Notes: a model not told the origin generated them from the letters alone. A stretch of 18,401 nt of DNA from Clostridia bacterium (GCA_030536195.1 JAUNQL010000005.1:1-18401); one strand, 5' to 3'; shown: positions 7,050 through 15,061, numbered from the stretch's first letter. Numbers and translations are program-made.

Positions 7050-8027
7050 CTAGCCTCCAATCTTGTTCATCGGTCTTTCCTCGATGTCGTCTGCGCCAAA
7101 GTAGTCATTAAAGATGTGCTGCTTTGGCTTTTCCATTACTGCTGCTTCAAAAGCAAGCCCTATCTCCTCATCCGTCGCACCCGCACGCATGATGTCACGG
7201 AGCGATACGCCCTTGTCATACTGGAGGCAAAGTTTCAAATAGCCCTCCGCAGTTAGACGTACACGGTTACAAGTTTCACAGAACGCACAGGTCATAGCGG
7301 AGATAAAACCAATTGAGCCCTTAAAGCCGTCTGGCTTAAAGTATACAGCCGGTCCGTTGCCATGACGACTTGTGTCATCTGCCATTGGACCAAAGCTCTG
7401 CTCCAATGTCTCCTTGATTTCCTGCCATGGTACGCACTTTTCAAAGTCGTTCTTGCCAACTGGCATGAACTCGATAAAGCGAACACAGATTGACAGGTCG
7501 CGCGCGAGTTCTGCGATTGCTACAAACTCGTCGTCATTGACGCCTCGCATTGCAACGCAATTGACCTTGGTGCGAATACCGCTGGCCTCGCAGAGCTTAA
7601 TTGCCTCGATTACTTTCTCAAAGCCCTCACGCCTTGTAATCCTCACGAAGCGCTCGGCATCCATCGTGTCGAGGCTGATATTTACAGCATCGAGCCCAGC
7701 CGCCTTTAGCATTTCAAACTTCTCAGGAATCAGTATTCCATTAGTGGTAATGGAAACTGTCTCGATTCCTGGAGTCTTCTTAATATCAGCAATGAGGCTC
7801 TCGATTCCGCGGCGGACCAGTGGCTCACCACCCGTTAGACGGATGTGCTTGATGCCACGACTTGCCGCAATTCCAACGAGCCTCATTATCTCTTCATATG
7901 ACAAAATGTCGCAGTGGGACATAGGCGCAACGCCCTCCTCTGGCATGCAATATACACAGCGGAGGTTGCACCTATCTGTAACAGATATTCTAAGGTAGTC
8001 TATGTTTCGTCCAAAACTATCTTTCAA
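7050..8027 (-). CDS. moaA: GTP 3',8-cyclase MoaA (radical SAM)
   Basis: First step of Moco biosynthesis: a radical SAM enzyme that rearranges GTP to 3',8-cyclo-7,8-dihydro-GTP. Length 325 aa, as expected. The N-terminal cluster is C20-x3-C24-x2-C27, the SAM-binding GGEPL lies at 66-70, and the second, GTP-binding cluster is C250-x2-C253-x13-C267 with NRVRLTAEG between. The C-terminal tail ends in Gly-Gly, as in functional MoaA. The start is TTG at 8025-8027 with AGGAG 8 nt upstream; no in-frame ATG precedes FGRNIDYLRISVTDRC. It lies 21 nt downstream of the FMN-motif lipoprotein gene, with no terminator between, so it belongs to the same transcript. Confidence 0.97.
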   Translation of the reverse strand: MKDSFGRNIDYLRISVTDRCNLRCVYCMPEEGVAPMSHCDILSYEEIMRLVGIAASRGIKHIRLTGGEPLVRRGIESLIADIKKTPGIETVSITTNGILIPEKFEMLKAAGLDAVNISLDTMDAERFVRITRREGFEKVIEAIKLCEASGIRTKVNCVAMRGVNDDEFVAIAELARDLSICVRFIEFMPVGKNDFEKCVPWQEIKETLEQSFGPMADDTSRHGNGPAVYFKPDGFKGSIGFISAMTCAFCETCNRVRLTAEGYLKLCLQYDKGVSLRDIMRAGATDEEIGLAFEAAVMEKPKQHIFNDYFGADDIEERPMNKIGG

Positions 8028-8048
8028 ATTAATATCTCCTCAAAAGTA

Positions 8049-8645
8049 TTATTTACCCTCGTAATACTTGTCAGCGTGATACTCGAAAAGTGACTTGATA
8101 ACTGAGTCAACGTTAGAGATTGTAACTGTTGCACCAGTTACAGCATCAACGCCCTCAACTTCCTTGCCATAGCCTTCCCAAGCATCGTAATCAGCCTTGG
8201 TCTTGCCAACAAGGTTCTGGAGGTACATCTCATCAAAGTACTCCTCAGAGAACTCATGTGCTGCTTGGTCCTCATCTCCAAAGAGGCCCTTGCCGTCAGC
8301 AAATGAGATCGAACGGATTGCGGCATCCTCTGCCTTATCCTTGTTGTTGAGAAGCTCAATGTAGAGTACTGAATACATGTTTGCGCTTGCATCTCGACAA
8401 GTACAAGAGATGTATGCTACCTGATATGTTGTAAATGTTGAGTTCGCATGTTCAAAAAGGATAACTGCTGTCTCCTCATTCTTAACACCATCAGTTGCAT
8501 ACTGTGTGAACTTGAACATGTCGTATGGGTTTTCAATTTCTGTCTTGTCGTCTGTTGAAGGAATTGACTCAACTGTCTTTTGACAACCTGTGAGTACAAG
8601 ACAACCAAGTACTAATGCTAATAAAACTGAAAGAATCTTCTTCAT
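8049..8645 (-). CDS. Lipoprotein with FMN-attachment-like motif
   Basis: Secreted lipoprotein, 198 aa: signal peptide ending LTGC (Cys21). Near the C-terminus VDAVTGATVTISN (166-178) matches the end of the FMN-binding domain seen in RnfG/NqrC-like proteins, including the flavinylation pattern D-x-x-[S/T]-G-A-T, with Thr173 as the possible FMN-carrying residue (attached by ApbE, not seen here). The N-terminal half has ENPYDMF, EHANSTF and a CTC pair (Cys81, Cys83), also found in the paralogue at 13296. The remaining FMN-binding fold is not obvious, so assignment rests mainly on the motif. Its ATG shares one base with the TAA of the upstream rhodanese-like gene (TAATG). A role as an extracytoplasmic electron carrier is inference. 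Confidence 0.7.
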   Translation of the reverse strand: MKKILSVLLALVLGCLVLTGCQKTVESIPSTDDKTEIENPYDMFKFTQYATDGVKNEETAVILFEHANSTFTTYQVAYISCTCRDASANMYSVLYIELLNNKDKAEDAAIRSISFADGKGLFGDEDQAAHEFSEEYFDEMYLQNLVGKTKADYDAWEGYGKEVEGVDAVTGATVTISNVDSVIKSLFEYHADKYYEGK

Positions 8646-9358
8646 TATTCTGCTACCTCGTGGAGTCTATCAAAATCAATATATGCATAATCTGCACGCC
8701 ATGTGGCGTCGATTACAGTGCCGTCTGCCTGCTCTGGGTAAACGATGAGTTCAAGACCATTGTCGCCCTCGTACTGCCATGCAGCACCAACGTTGTATAC
8801 CTTGCTCTCATCCCAACCGAGGAAGATAAGGAGTGTCCTTGTCATGCCGGCATATCCGCCGCCACCGCAGATAAGGAAGATGTTCTTATCCTGTGGGAAG
8901 AGTTCCTTCATTATCATCTCGGACTCCTCATAGTTTGGAGTAGCACTCGCTACTGTGCCATCCTCATTCCACTCAATAGTGTAGAGGCAGTTGCCATCAT
9001 ACGCACCGTCAACTGGGAGTGCCTGGAGTGTTCCGATGTATGGGAAAGGAGTTACCTTAAAGCCCTTGATTGTTACTGACAAGTCAGCGTCGCCGCCGAT
9101 TGCAGCATAATCAGCTGGGTCAAAGAGTAATCTCATATCGCGATAAACTGTGTCTGTGCGACCAAGCCACTCATCAATATTTTCGATTGTGATGTTCTTG
9201 TCTGTGCCGAACTGTGACTCATCGTCAACCTGTGCTACTGGAAGTTCCTTATCATCTGGAGAAGGTTCTTCATTTTTATTAGGTGTGTAAGTTACAGTAC
9301 AAGCTGCAAAGCAAAGGACCATTGCGAGAACTAAAAGTAATGATACTAACTTTTTCAT
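8645..9358 (-). CDS. Rhodanese-like lipoprotein
   Basis: Secreted lipoprotein, 237 aa, with lipobox FAAC (Cys20) and an acidic, Pro-rich linker. The C-terminal half fits a rhodanese domain: the beta-strand NIFLIC ending in Cys164, an active-site-like loop C-GGGGYAGM, helix TRTLLIFLGWD, then KVYNVGAAWQYEG, matching the family's 'C-loop-helix-LG-V-L-GG-W' order. The loop is Gly-rich, unlike the usual CRxGxR, so sulfurtransferase activity is uncertain although the Cys is kept. It has a clear AGGAG site and starts 12 nt after the methyltransferase stop. A rhodanese for MoaD sulfuration would be cytoplasmic; this one is exported, so its acceptor is probably something else. Confidence 0.72.
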   Translation of the reverse strand: MKKLVSLLLVLAMVLCFAACTVTYTPNKNEEPSPDDKELPVAQVDDESQFGTDKNITIENIDEWLGRTDTVYRDMRLLFDPADYAAIGGDADLSVTIKGFKVTPFPYIGTLQALPVDGAYDGNCLYTIEWNEDGTVASATPNYEESEMIMKELFPQDKNIFLICGGGGYAGMTRTLLIFLGWDESKVYNVGAAWQYEGDNGLELIVYPEQADGTVIDATWRADYAYIDFDRLHEVAE

Positions 9359-9370
9359 AATCTCTCTCCT

Positions 9371-10222
9371 TTAATCTACTTTCCAAAGAATCCATGAGAA
9401 CAGGGATTCTGTATTTCTGATTACCTTGCCATCAGGGAAGCGCTTCTCAAAGTACTTAAGAACCTCATCGACTTCGTCATCATTTGGTCCCCTATCCCTG
9501 ATAATATTTTCAACTGTCTCAAACGCTGTCTGTCTACAAAGTTCATACTCATAGTTTATCTCATTGCTATAATACTCCATTGTTGGACAGCAGCCCATCT
9601 GCCAGAGGATATTCCAAATGCTGTATGGGGAACTGTCACCAAATACGTTTGTGGTTGGCATGCCAAAGACATTTTGCTTAACCTCATCCTTGAGTGAATC
9701 ATGGAGGTAAACAAAGCTGTTGTTGAAAGCCCACTTCCTTGTAACTTGGTTAATCTTCTTAATCGAATCAACGTTGTCCATAGCAGGAGTCATAGAAGTG
9801 AAGACTAAATCATACTTCTTCTCCCAACCAAGTTCCTCAACTGACTGCTTTAAAAAATCGGCCTCAGCAAAGTCAACATTTGTCAGTTCCTCTTTTACTG
9901 CATTGTTTTTAGCATAGTCGAGCATGATTGGAGAGACGTCGCTCAGCATAACAAACTTTGCCGTCCTTGCAAAGATAAGGCCCATCTGTCCAGGACCACA
10001 GCCGAGATCAAGCATCTCAGTGTTCTCATCCAATGCGCCTTTCTCGATGAGATAGTCACGCATCAAGTACACTTTTTCGTCCTTTTTAAGTTTAACCTTT
10101 GGACTGTCATTACCCCAGTTCTTGGCAAGGCGGTCCCAAGTTTCCTTGTTGTGAACCATGCCATCCTTTGGTTTGGAATCCTCCCAAAGTTTTGCGAAAT
10201 ATTCTATGTCTCTCTCAGCCAT
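9371..10222 (-). CDS. Class I SAM-dependent methyltransferase
   Basis: Cytoplasmic methyltransferase of 283 aa. Motif I is MLDLGCGPGQMG (70-81), binding SAM; the acidic residue at the end of strand 2 is Asp95 in LSDVSP; motif IV is YDLVFTSMTPAM (137-148), which lacks the NPPY/DPPY typical of N-methyltransferases and suggests a small-molecule or other substrate. The N-terminal extension (1-60) is rich in Lys and Trp and may cap the substrate. It is the first gene of the Moco operon, with its own extended -10 promoter and AAGGAG site before the ATG at 10220-10222. No methylation step is known in standard Moco synthesis, so its substrate is unknown. Confidence 0.85.
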   Translation of the reverse strand: MAERDIEYFAKLWEDSKPKDGMVHNKETWDRLAKNWGNDSPKVKLKKDEKVYLMRDYLIEKGALDENTEMLDLGCGPGQMGLIFARTAKFVMLSDVSPIMLDYAKNNAVKEELTNVDFAEADFLKQSVEELGWEKKYDLVFTSMTPAMDNVDSIKKINQVTRKWAFNNSFVYLHDSLKDEVKQNVFGMPTTNVFGDSSPYSIWNILWQMGCCPTMEYYSNEINYEYELCRQTAFETVENIIRDRGPNDDEVDEVLKYFEKRFPDGKVIRNTESLFSWILWKVD

Positions 10223-10251
10223 AACATACTCCTTAAAATTATTATGCGTCT

Positions 10252-10279
10252 ATTATATCATAATGTAACCTTTTGAAAA
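10252..10279 (-). promoter_or_regulatory. Extended -10 promoter of the methyltransferase-Moco operon
   Basis: Minus strand: TATAAT (10252-10257) directly preceded by TGA (10258-10260) forms an extended -10; TTTTCA at 10274-10279 with a 16-nt spacer is a fair -35. Transcription would start near 10245, about 23 nt before the ATG at 10222. It abuts the T-tract of the terminator of the upstream operon, so the two transcription units are separated in a very small space. No Moco-riboswitch-sized leader fits between promoter and start. Confidence 0.75.
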
Positions 10280-10280
10280 A

Positions 10281-10317
10281 GAAAAAATAGCGACACCTCA
10301 AAACAAGGTGTCGCTAT
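10281..10317 (-). terminator. Intrinsic terminator after the 984-aa gene
   Basis: A perfect 12-bp inverted repeat (10287-10298 with 10306-10317) with a 7-nt loop, followed on the minus strand by six T and a C. It lies 15 nt beyond the stop of the large lipoprotein gene and separates the two operons. Confidence 0.92.
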
Positions 10318-10331
10318 CATATTTTATGCGA

Positions 10332-13286
10332 TTACTCGAGTGTTACAACAAGTTTGCTTGCCCACTTAAGTGAAGCGCCCTGGTTTGTCTCAGTGATGAA
10401 ACGCATTGGGCCATCAGCATTAGCTACAAGGCCTGTGTATCCCTCATCGTTCTCATCAAGAACAAGTGGATAACCCTGGATAGCATAGCAAAGGATGATT
10501 GGCTTCTTAGAGCCATCAGCTGATACTATACCCTTCTCAAGAGCATCCATTGAGAAGATAGACAAGAGGTCCTTAGAGTATCCATCTGTCGCATAAGCGT
10601 TAACAGAGATTGGGTTTGAAAGGTCGTACTCAGAGCCGAATGTCTCCTTAACGAGTTTCCAGATATTGATACCTTCACAAGCGCCCAAATCAAGAACTGT
10701 GTACTCTGTACGCTCAACGAGATCAGTCATAGCCTCGATCTCTTTAAGTGTGAATACCTTGGACTTCTCTGCGTCGCCCTTCTTGATTGTGATTGTGAAT
10801 GTATCCTCAAGGAACTCTGTATAGAGCTCTCTATCAGAGTGGTTCCAGCTAGCCATTTCAATAGCTGTAACCTCAATGCTTGCAATGCTCTTAACTGTCT
10901 TGTCCTCAGATACGAACTTGAGTGGACCGCCGTCCTTCTCAAGGAGTGGAGAACCTTCCTTAAGAGCCTTGCTTGGATCACCAACACCATAAGCTACAAG
11001 TGGAGTCTTGAGACCATCCTTTGGTCTGAGATCACCAACTTTGAATGTCTCAGATGAGCCATCTGTTGATGTGATGATAACTTCATGAGCGTTGTAGCGA
11101 AGGCCTGTCTCTAAGAGAATCTCATAGATAGGAACGCCTCTGTAGCGCTCATCACCAAACTCGATAGTCTGAGCAAGTTTCTGCATACCTTCAACATCAG
11201 AAACTGTGAATTCCTTATCGCCGTTTACGCCTTCGCCAGTAACCTTAATTGTTGATGTAGCAAGCTCTGCTGCATCGCCATCAAGGTGAGCATACTTATC
11301 AGGCTCGATGTCGATTGTGATGCTTGTTACATTCATTACAGATGCTGCATTGCTCTTCTCTGGGTCTGAGCTTGGGATGATGATTGCAAGAGGTCCACCT
11401 GCATTGTCAACTTTGTACTCAGCTGGATCCGAATCAGCATATGGGTTCAAAGTTCTGCTTGCGATATAACCCTCATTCTTGTTTGTATCAACAAGTGGAG
11501 CACCGTTCTTTGCAAAAGCGATAATTGCCTTCTGATCTGTGATGCCCTTTGATACATTAGTACCACCAGCAAAGAGGTCGTTCATGTCGATAGTGTACTT
11601 ATCTTTGCCGTTTGAGAATGTAACCTTACCATTTGTGCCAGGAACACCAACTACATCTGAGATGAAGTACTCAAGGCTGATACCCTCATAGATATCGTTG
11701 TCGTAGTCCTTGCCGTTTGATACCTCATATACAGACTTAACCTTGGCATTCTTGATTGTATTTGCAGTAACGTCAGCGCTGTAGATGATATTTTCAATAT
11801 CAACAACAGTCATTGCGTCATTAGAAATTTCCTTGCCGTCAACGTTGTTTACAACAACCTGGAGTTCTGAATCTCTAAACTCCTTAACAGCAGCATTTCT
11901 CGAATCCTTGTGAGTGCTGTAGTTGTCCTTACCGCCAACAACGATGTCAGCAAGATACTGAACCTGGTTAGAACCGTTTGCATGGTTGTACTCTGTCTTA
12001 CCAAAGATTACACGCATTGGTCCGCCGTTGTTTGAAAGACCAGCGATAAATCCGTCGTCGCCATTTGTGATTGTGTATGGATATGAGTTAACGCCATACG
12101 CAAGCATTACTGGATAGCCAGTCTTAACAAGGTCAGCGTTAGTTGACTCGTATGTACCGTCATTAAGGTCTGCTGAGTTCTTCTTGTAATAGCCGAAGTT
12201 ATCAGGATCAGAAAGTTTTGCGATGCTGAACTTTTCTGCTGATGTGTATCCATCGCTTGCATAGAAAGTTACGTATGTATCGTCAGCGTCGTCATCATAA
12301 TCCTCAGCAGCAGGCATACCTACATAGCGAAGGAACTTGTAAAGGTCAAGTCCCTCATACTCATTTACATACCAATATGTATTGTTAGCAAGTGAGTAGG
12401 AATCCTTATAACCAAGTCCGCCCTCTTTGATTGTGCCATCTTTGTTGTACTGAACAAGTGCCTCTAGTTGCTCTACTGTGAAATCAATCTCGCAACCGAT
12501 TTCAGAACCACTAACTGAGATAACATAGTTTGTGAGGTTAGGATCAGCATAGGCTTCACCACTGTTTTCATCGTGCTTGAAGCCAGGAGTTTTCTCTTCC
12601 ATTACATAGAGATATGCACAGTTTGAGAATTCCTTATAATCCTTGTTCTTACCATACTTTGTATAGTTGTAAACAAGTTTTAAGCAACCGTCTTCATTGT
12701 TGAGTTCCTCAACATAGCCCTTGGTGTGTTCACCAGGATTTGCACCTGAGAATACATAAGGAGCAACAGTTGTCTTACCGTCTGCTGTACCCATACCATA
12801 AGTGATGAGAACTGGCTGTCCGTCCTTATGAGCCTTCTCAATATCCTTAAGGGTGAGTTCAGCAATTGTCTCACGGTTTGCATTCTTAAACACTACTTTG
12901 TAAGCAGTATCTGTCATTGTGATAGCGCTATCGCCATCACCCATCTCGTTTAAGAGATAATAAACGTCGATGCCCTCATAAGAGAAGCTGCCGTTCTTAT
13001 CCTTGTAAACACCACGAGCGAGACCGTCATTCTGGTTCTCAAGTTCCTTTGTTGAAAGAGGAACTGAAGCCTGCATACCAGGTCCCTCAATTGTGAGTGT
13101 TGCACCAGTGATTGCACTGATGTTGTAAGGGTCGTCGCCACCCTTGCCACCATTTGTAACGTGCTTAAATGGAGAGTTCTTGAAATCCACGTTAGAGAAT
13201 AGTGTTGCATCATAAGCACAAGCTGTGAGCAAGAACATACTAACAAGCGCTATGAGCAAGATGGCTAAAATCTTCTTGTTTTTCAT
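10332..13286 (-). CDS. 984-aa lipoprotein with five sulfite-oxidase-fold-like repeats
   Basis: Secreted lipoprotein with lipobox LTAC (Cys23). Five repeats share a pattern seen in sulfite-oxidase-type molybdopterin-binding domains (Oxidored_molyb): 'tl-x-el' helix, [YC]-x-G-[IV]-x-[IL]-x-x-[FIL]-L, DGY, P-[VIL]-x-[LI]-[AC]-Y and G-GP-[ML]-[RK]-x-[IV]. Anchors: repeat 1 YEGIDVYYLL 103 and PVLITYG 158; repeat 2 YEGLDLYKFL 310, DGYTS 345 and GGPMRV 421; repeat 3 YEGISLEYF 533 and GGPLAI 630; repeat 4 YRGVPIYEIL 715 and GGPLKF 786; repeat 5 CEGINIWKLV 870, DGYSK 901 and DGPMRF 958. Before repeat 1, ISAITGATLT (56-65) contains a GAT motif like flavinylation sites. I see no conserved Mo-ligand Cys at the expected place, so the repeats may bind a cofactor or ligand without catalysis. 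Start ATG with AGGAGG 5 nt upstream; last gene of its operon. Confidence 0.75.
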   Translation of the reverse strand: MKNKKILAILLIALVSMFLLTACAYDATLFSNVDFKNSPFKHVTNGGKGGDDPYNISAITGATLTIEGPGMQASVPLSTKELENQNDGLARGVYKDKNGSFSYEGIDVYYLLNEMGDGDSAITMTDTAYKVVFKNANRETIAELTLKDIEKAHKDGQPVLITYGMGTADGKTTVAPYVFSGANPGEHTKGYVEELNNEDGCLKLVYNYTKYGKNKDYKEFSNCAYLYVMEEKTPGFKHDENSGEAYADPNLTNYVISVSGSEIGCEIDFTVEQLEALVQYNKDGTIKEGGLGYKDSYSLANNTYWYVNEYEGLDLYKFLRYVGMPAAEDYDDDADDTYVTFYASDGYTSAEKFSIAKLSDPDNFGYYKKNSADLNDGTYESTNADLVKTGYPVMLAYGVNSYPYTITNGDDGFIAGLSNNGGPMRVIFGKTEYNHANGSNQVQYLADIVVGGKDNYSTHKDSRNAAVKEFRDSELQVVVNNVDGKEISNDAMTVVDIENIIYSADVTANTIKNAKVKSVYEVSNGKDYDNDIYEGISLEYFISDVVGVPGTNGKVTFSNGKDKYTIDMNDLFAGGTNVSKGITDQKAIIAFAKNGAPLVDTNKNEGYIASRTLNPYADSDPAEYKVDNAGGPLAIIIPSSDPEKSNAASVMNVTSITIDIEPDKYAHLDGDAAELATSTIKVTGEGVNGDKEFTVSDVEGMQKLAQTIEFGDERYRGVPIYEILLETGLRYNAHEVIITSTDGSSETFKVGDLRPKDGLKTPLVAYGVGDPSKALKEGSPLLEKDGGPLKFVSEDKTVKSIASIEVTAIEMASWNHSDRELYTEFLEDTFTITIKKGDAEKSKVFTLKEIEAMTDLVERTEYTVLDLGACEGINIWKLVKETFGSEYDLSNPISVNAYATDGYSKDLLSIFSMDALEKGIVSADGSKKPIILCYAIQGYPLVLDENDEGYTGLVANADGPMRFITETNQGASLKWASKLVVTLE

Positions 13287-13295
13287 GCTTTCCTC

Positions 13296-13901
13296 CTATT
13301 CCGCAATTTTATCTGCATAATATTTGTTTACATGATATTCAAATAAGGATTTGATGCAAGAAGTGATGTTGCTAGTTGAAACACTAGCCGATGTCACAGC
13401 GTCCACATCAATTCCTTTAATTTGCTTTTTATATCCGCCCCAGGCGTCAAAATCCGCCTTGGTTTTACCAACCATTGGCTGGATGAAATTCTCGTCAAAG
13501 TACTCTGGAGTGTAGTCGGTTGTGCCGTACGTTGGGTTACTATCACCCCAGAGGCCCTTGCCCTCAGAGAATGTTATTGCGCGAATTGCGCAATCCTCTG
13601 GTTTGTCCTTTGTATTAAGCAATTCAATATACATAACCGAATAATAATTGACACTTACATCCCTACATGTGCAGGAGATAAATGCAATTTGATAAGAGGT
13701 AAAGGTGGCATTTGCGTGCTCAAAAAGCACTACTGCTGTCTCCTCTTCCTCCGTTCCACCGGACGCATAATGTGTGTAGTGGAACATGTCGTATGGATTC
13801 TCTATGTTGGTTGTCTTCTTATCTTTTTCCTCTCCCACTCCACACGAAGTGAAAGCAAAGAGGAAAGACAGGACAAGCAAAATACTCGCTATTTTCTTCA
13901 T
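13296..13901 (-). CDS. Paralogue of the FMN-motif lipoprotein, motif degenerate
   Basis: Lipoprotein of 201 aa with lipobox FTSC (Cys20). It aligns almost throughout with the lipoprotein at 8049: shared IENPYDMF, ETAV-LFEHAN-TFT-YQ, ISCTCRD, YSV-YIELLN, VGKTKAD-DAW, and a common tail SLFEYH-KYY. By eye about half or more of the residues are identical. The motif that is DAVTGATVT in the other copy reads DAVTSASVS here (167-175), so the Gly and the FMN-accepting Thr are changed. It may therefore be unable to carry covalent FMN. Its ATG overlaps the stop of the 387-aa gene (ATGA), with AGGAG upstream, and the large repeat lipoprotein follows 9 nt later. Confidence 0.75.
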   Translation of the reverse strand: MKKIASILLVLSFLFAFTSCGVGEEKDKKTTNIENPYDMFHYTHYASGGTEEEETAVVLFEHANATFTSYQIAFISCTCRDVSVNYYSVMYIELLNTKDKPEDCAIRAITFSEGKGLWGDSNPTYGTTDYTPEYFDENFIQPMVGKTKADFDAWGGYKKQIKGIDVDAVTSASVSTSNITSCIKSLFEYHVNKYYADKIAE

Positions 13902-15061
13902 AAAGTGCTCCTAAGTTTCTCACTGTTTACAAAGGTCAAAACGCCTGATTCCGCAAGGCCTCTGCAGTGACATTCAAATGAATAGTCACACATGCATGCC
14001 GAATGGAAAATACCAGAACGAGTGCCTACTGATGCGGTTTTAAAGTCTCGGTTAAAACCTATCGGATTTTGGAATTCATCCGTTTTAATATAGCTGTATG
14101 AATACCTAGCACCTGGCTTTTTCTTGATAAATGGGTTGTGGAAAATATAAGGCATTCCAACCGAATTAAACCTCTTGGCATTGAGGAGCGCGTAGTAAAA
14201 AAGAACGCCCTCTGAATAGTAGATGCCATCCTCCTCACGGTTTACATCGATCGAGCCCGCCGGCATACAATCATCGTCGATTCCCTCAACAACAATAACG
14301 GCAATTTTCTTGCCATTTTTAAGTTGTGAATCGATAAATGCCCTAAACTCAAAAATGTCATTTGGAAGTCCCAGGAGCTTTGAATAAGCTTTTAAGGTCT
14401 TTTTCTTTTCGCAGATTTCTTCAAGGGTTGTACCCCTGTTGCCAGTGTTTGTAAGAGCATAGTCATCATCCGCAAAGAGGACGATATCCGGTGTCCTCTC
14501 AAGCGCGTAGTCATCGAAAAGTCCAAACTTTTTGACAAACTCATTCCTTGTCATTACAGACTTTATTCCAACCATATTTTGAACGGTCTCATAGTCCTTT
14601 TCTGTTGCGCCAAAGACACCACCGATATGTGAATCAGCAGATACATTAAAGTAGCCCTCTAAATCATCGGCATTGAAAACTTTATCAATTTTCTCCATAT
14701 TGCCGGTGCTGACGATTATAGGCTCGTAATCTGTTTCATCCGCAAAACGGAAAGCCTCGGACAAGATTTTGGCAGCCAAATCCCTTGTCTCTTCTGCACC
14801 AATTTTTGAATTAACACGAGTTATCATGCCGTTTGCGTATGAGATGAGCATGAGCTGTGGATCGTATTCCCTTGCTACATCAAGTGCAAAATCCGTGGTC
14901 CATTTAAAGACGTCTGGATTTAAATCGCCTGGATAAGGATGCCTCTTGGAAACTTCCTTTGCAAGTTCGAGATAAGGCTTGTTTTCAAATGGCAAAGCCT
15001 CACCCGTTTGAAAATCAAACAGGCCTTGCCAACCATTTACATCAAGCAAAATCTCGTACAT
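13898..15061 (-). CDS. Unrecognised 387-aa protein with Cys-rich C-terminus
   Basis: I do not recognise the family. It is a soluble-looking protein without signal peptide or membrane segments, with alternating hydrophobic strands and helices typical of an alpha/beta fold, for example LMLISYANGMITRVN and KKIAVIVVEGIDDDCMP. The tail holds H353-x2-C356-x-C358-x5-C364-x-C366, including H365, a likely metal or cluster site, or a target for modification. It starts with ATG immediately after the TAA of the radical SAM gene (no gap), so the two are translationally coupled and probably act together. It overlaps the next lipoprotein gene by 4 nt. It could be an enzyme, a radical SAM partner or a metallochaperone; I cannot choose. 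Confidence 0.8.
   Translation of the reverse strand: MYEILLDVNGWQGLFDFQTGEALPFENKPYLELAKEVSKRHPYPGDLNPDVFKWTTDFALDVAREYDPQLMLISYANGMITRVNSKIGAEETRDLAAKILSEAFRFADETDYEPIIVSTGNMEKIDKVFNADDLEGYFNVSADSHIGGVFGATEKDYETVQNMVGIKSVMTRNEFVKKFGLFDDYALERTPDIVLFADDDYALTNTGNRGTTLEEICEKKKTLKAYSKLLGLPNDIFEFRAFIDSQLKNGKKIAVIVVEGIDDDCMPAGSIDVNREEDGIYYSEGVLFYYALLNAKRFNSVGMPYIFHNPFIKKKPGARYSYSYIKTDEFQNPIGFNRDFKTASVGTRSGIFHSACMCDYSFECHCRGLAESGVLTFVNSEKLRSTL

Noticed and set aside
7372..7998. Long open frame of 208 codons on the plus strand
   Set aside because: It is exactly antisense to moaA, has Ser/Thr-rich low-complexity translation with no family signature, and no ribosome site.
8615..9079. Open frame of 154 codons on the plus strand
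   Set aside because: It is antisense to the rhodanese-like lipoprotein, whose signal peptide, lipobox and domain are convincing.
10332..13286. Adhesin or S-layer-type repeat protein
   Set aside because: Tandem repeats on a surface lipoprotein would allow this, but the order of the tl-el, Y-x-G-V, DGY and GGP-x-R motifs fits the sulfite-oxidase fold better. I kept this only as a less likely alternative.
13422..13970. Open frame of 182 codons on the plus strand
   Set aside because: It is antisense to the 201-aa lipoprotein and the end of the 387-aa gene, with no ribosome site and a composition expected of a shadow frame.
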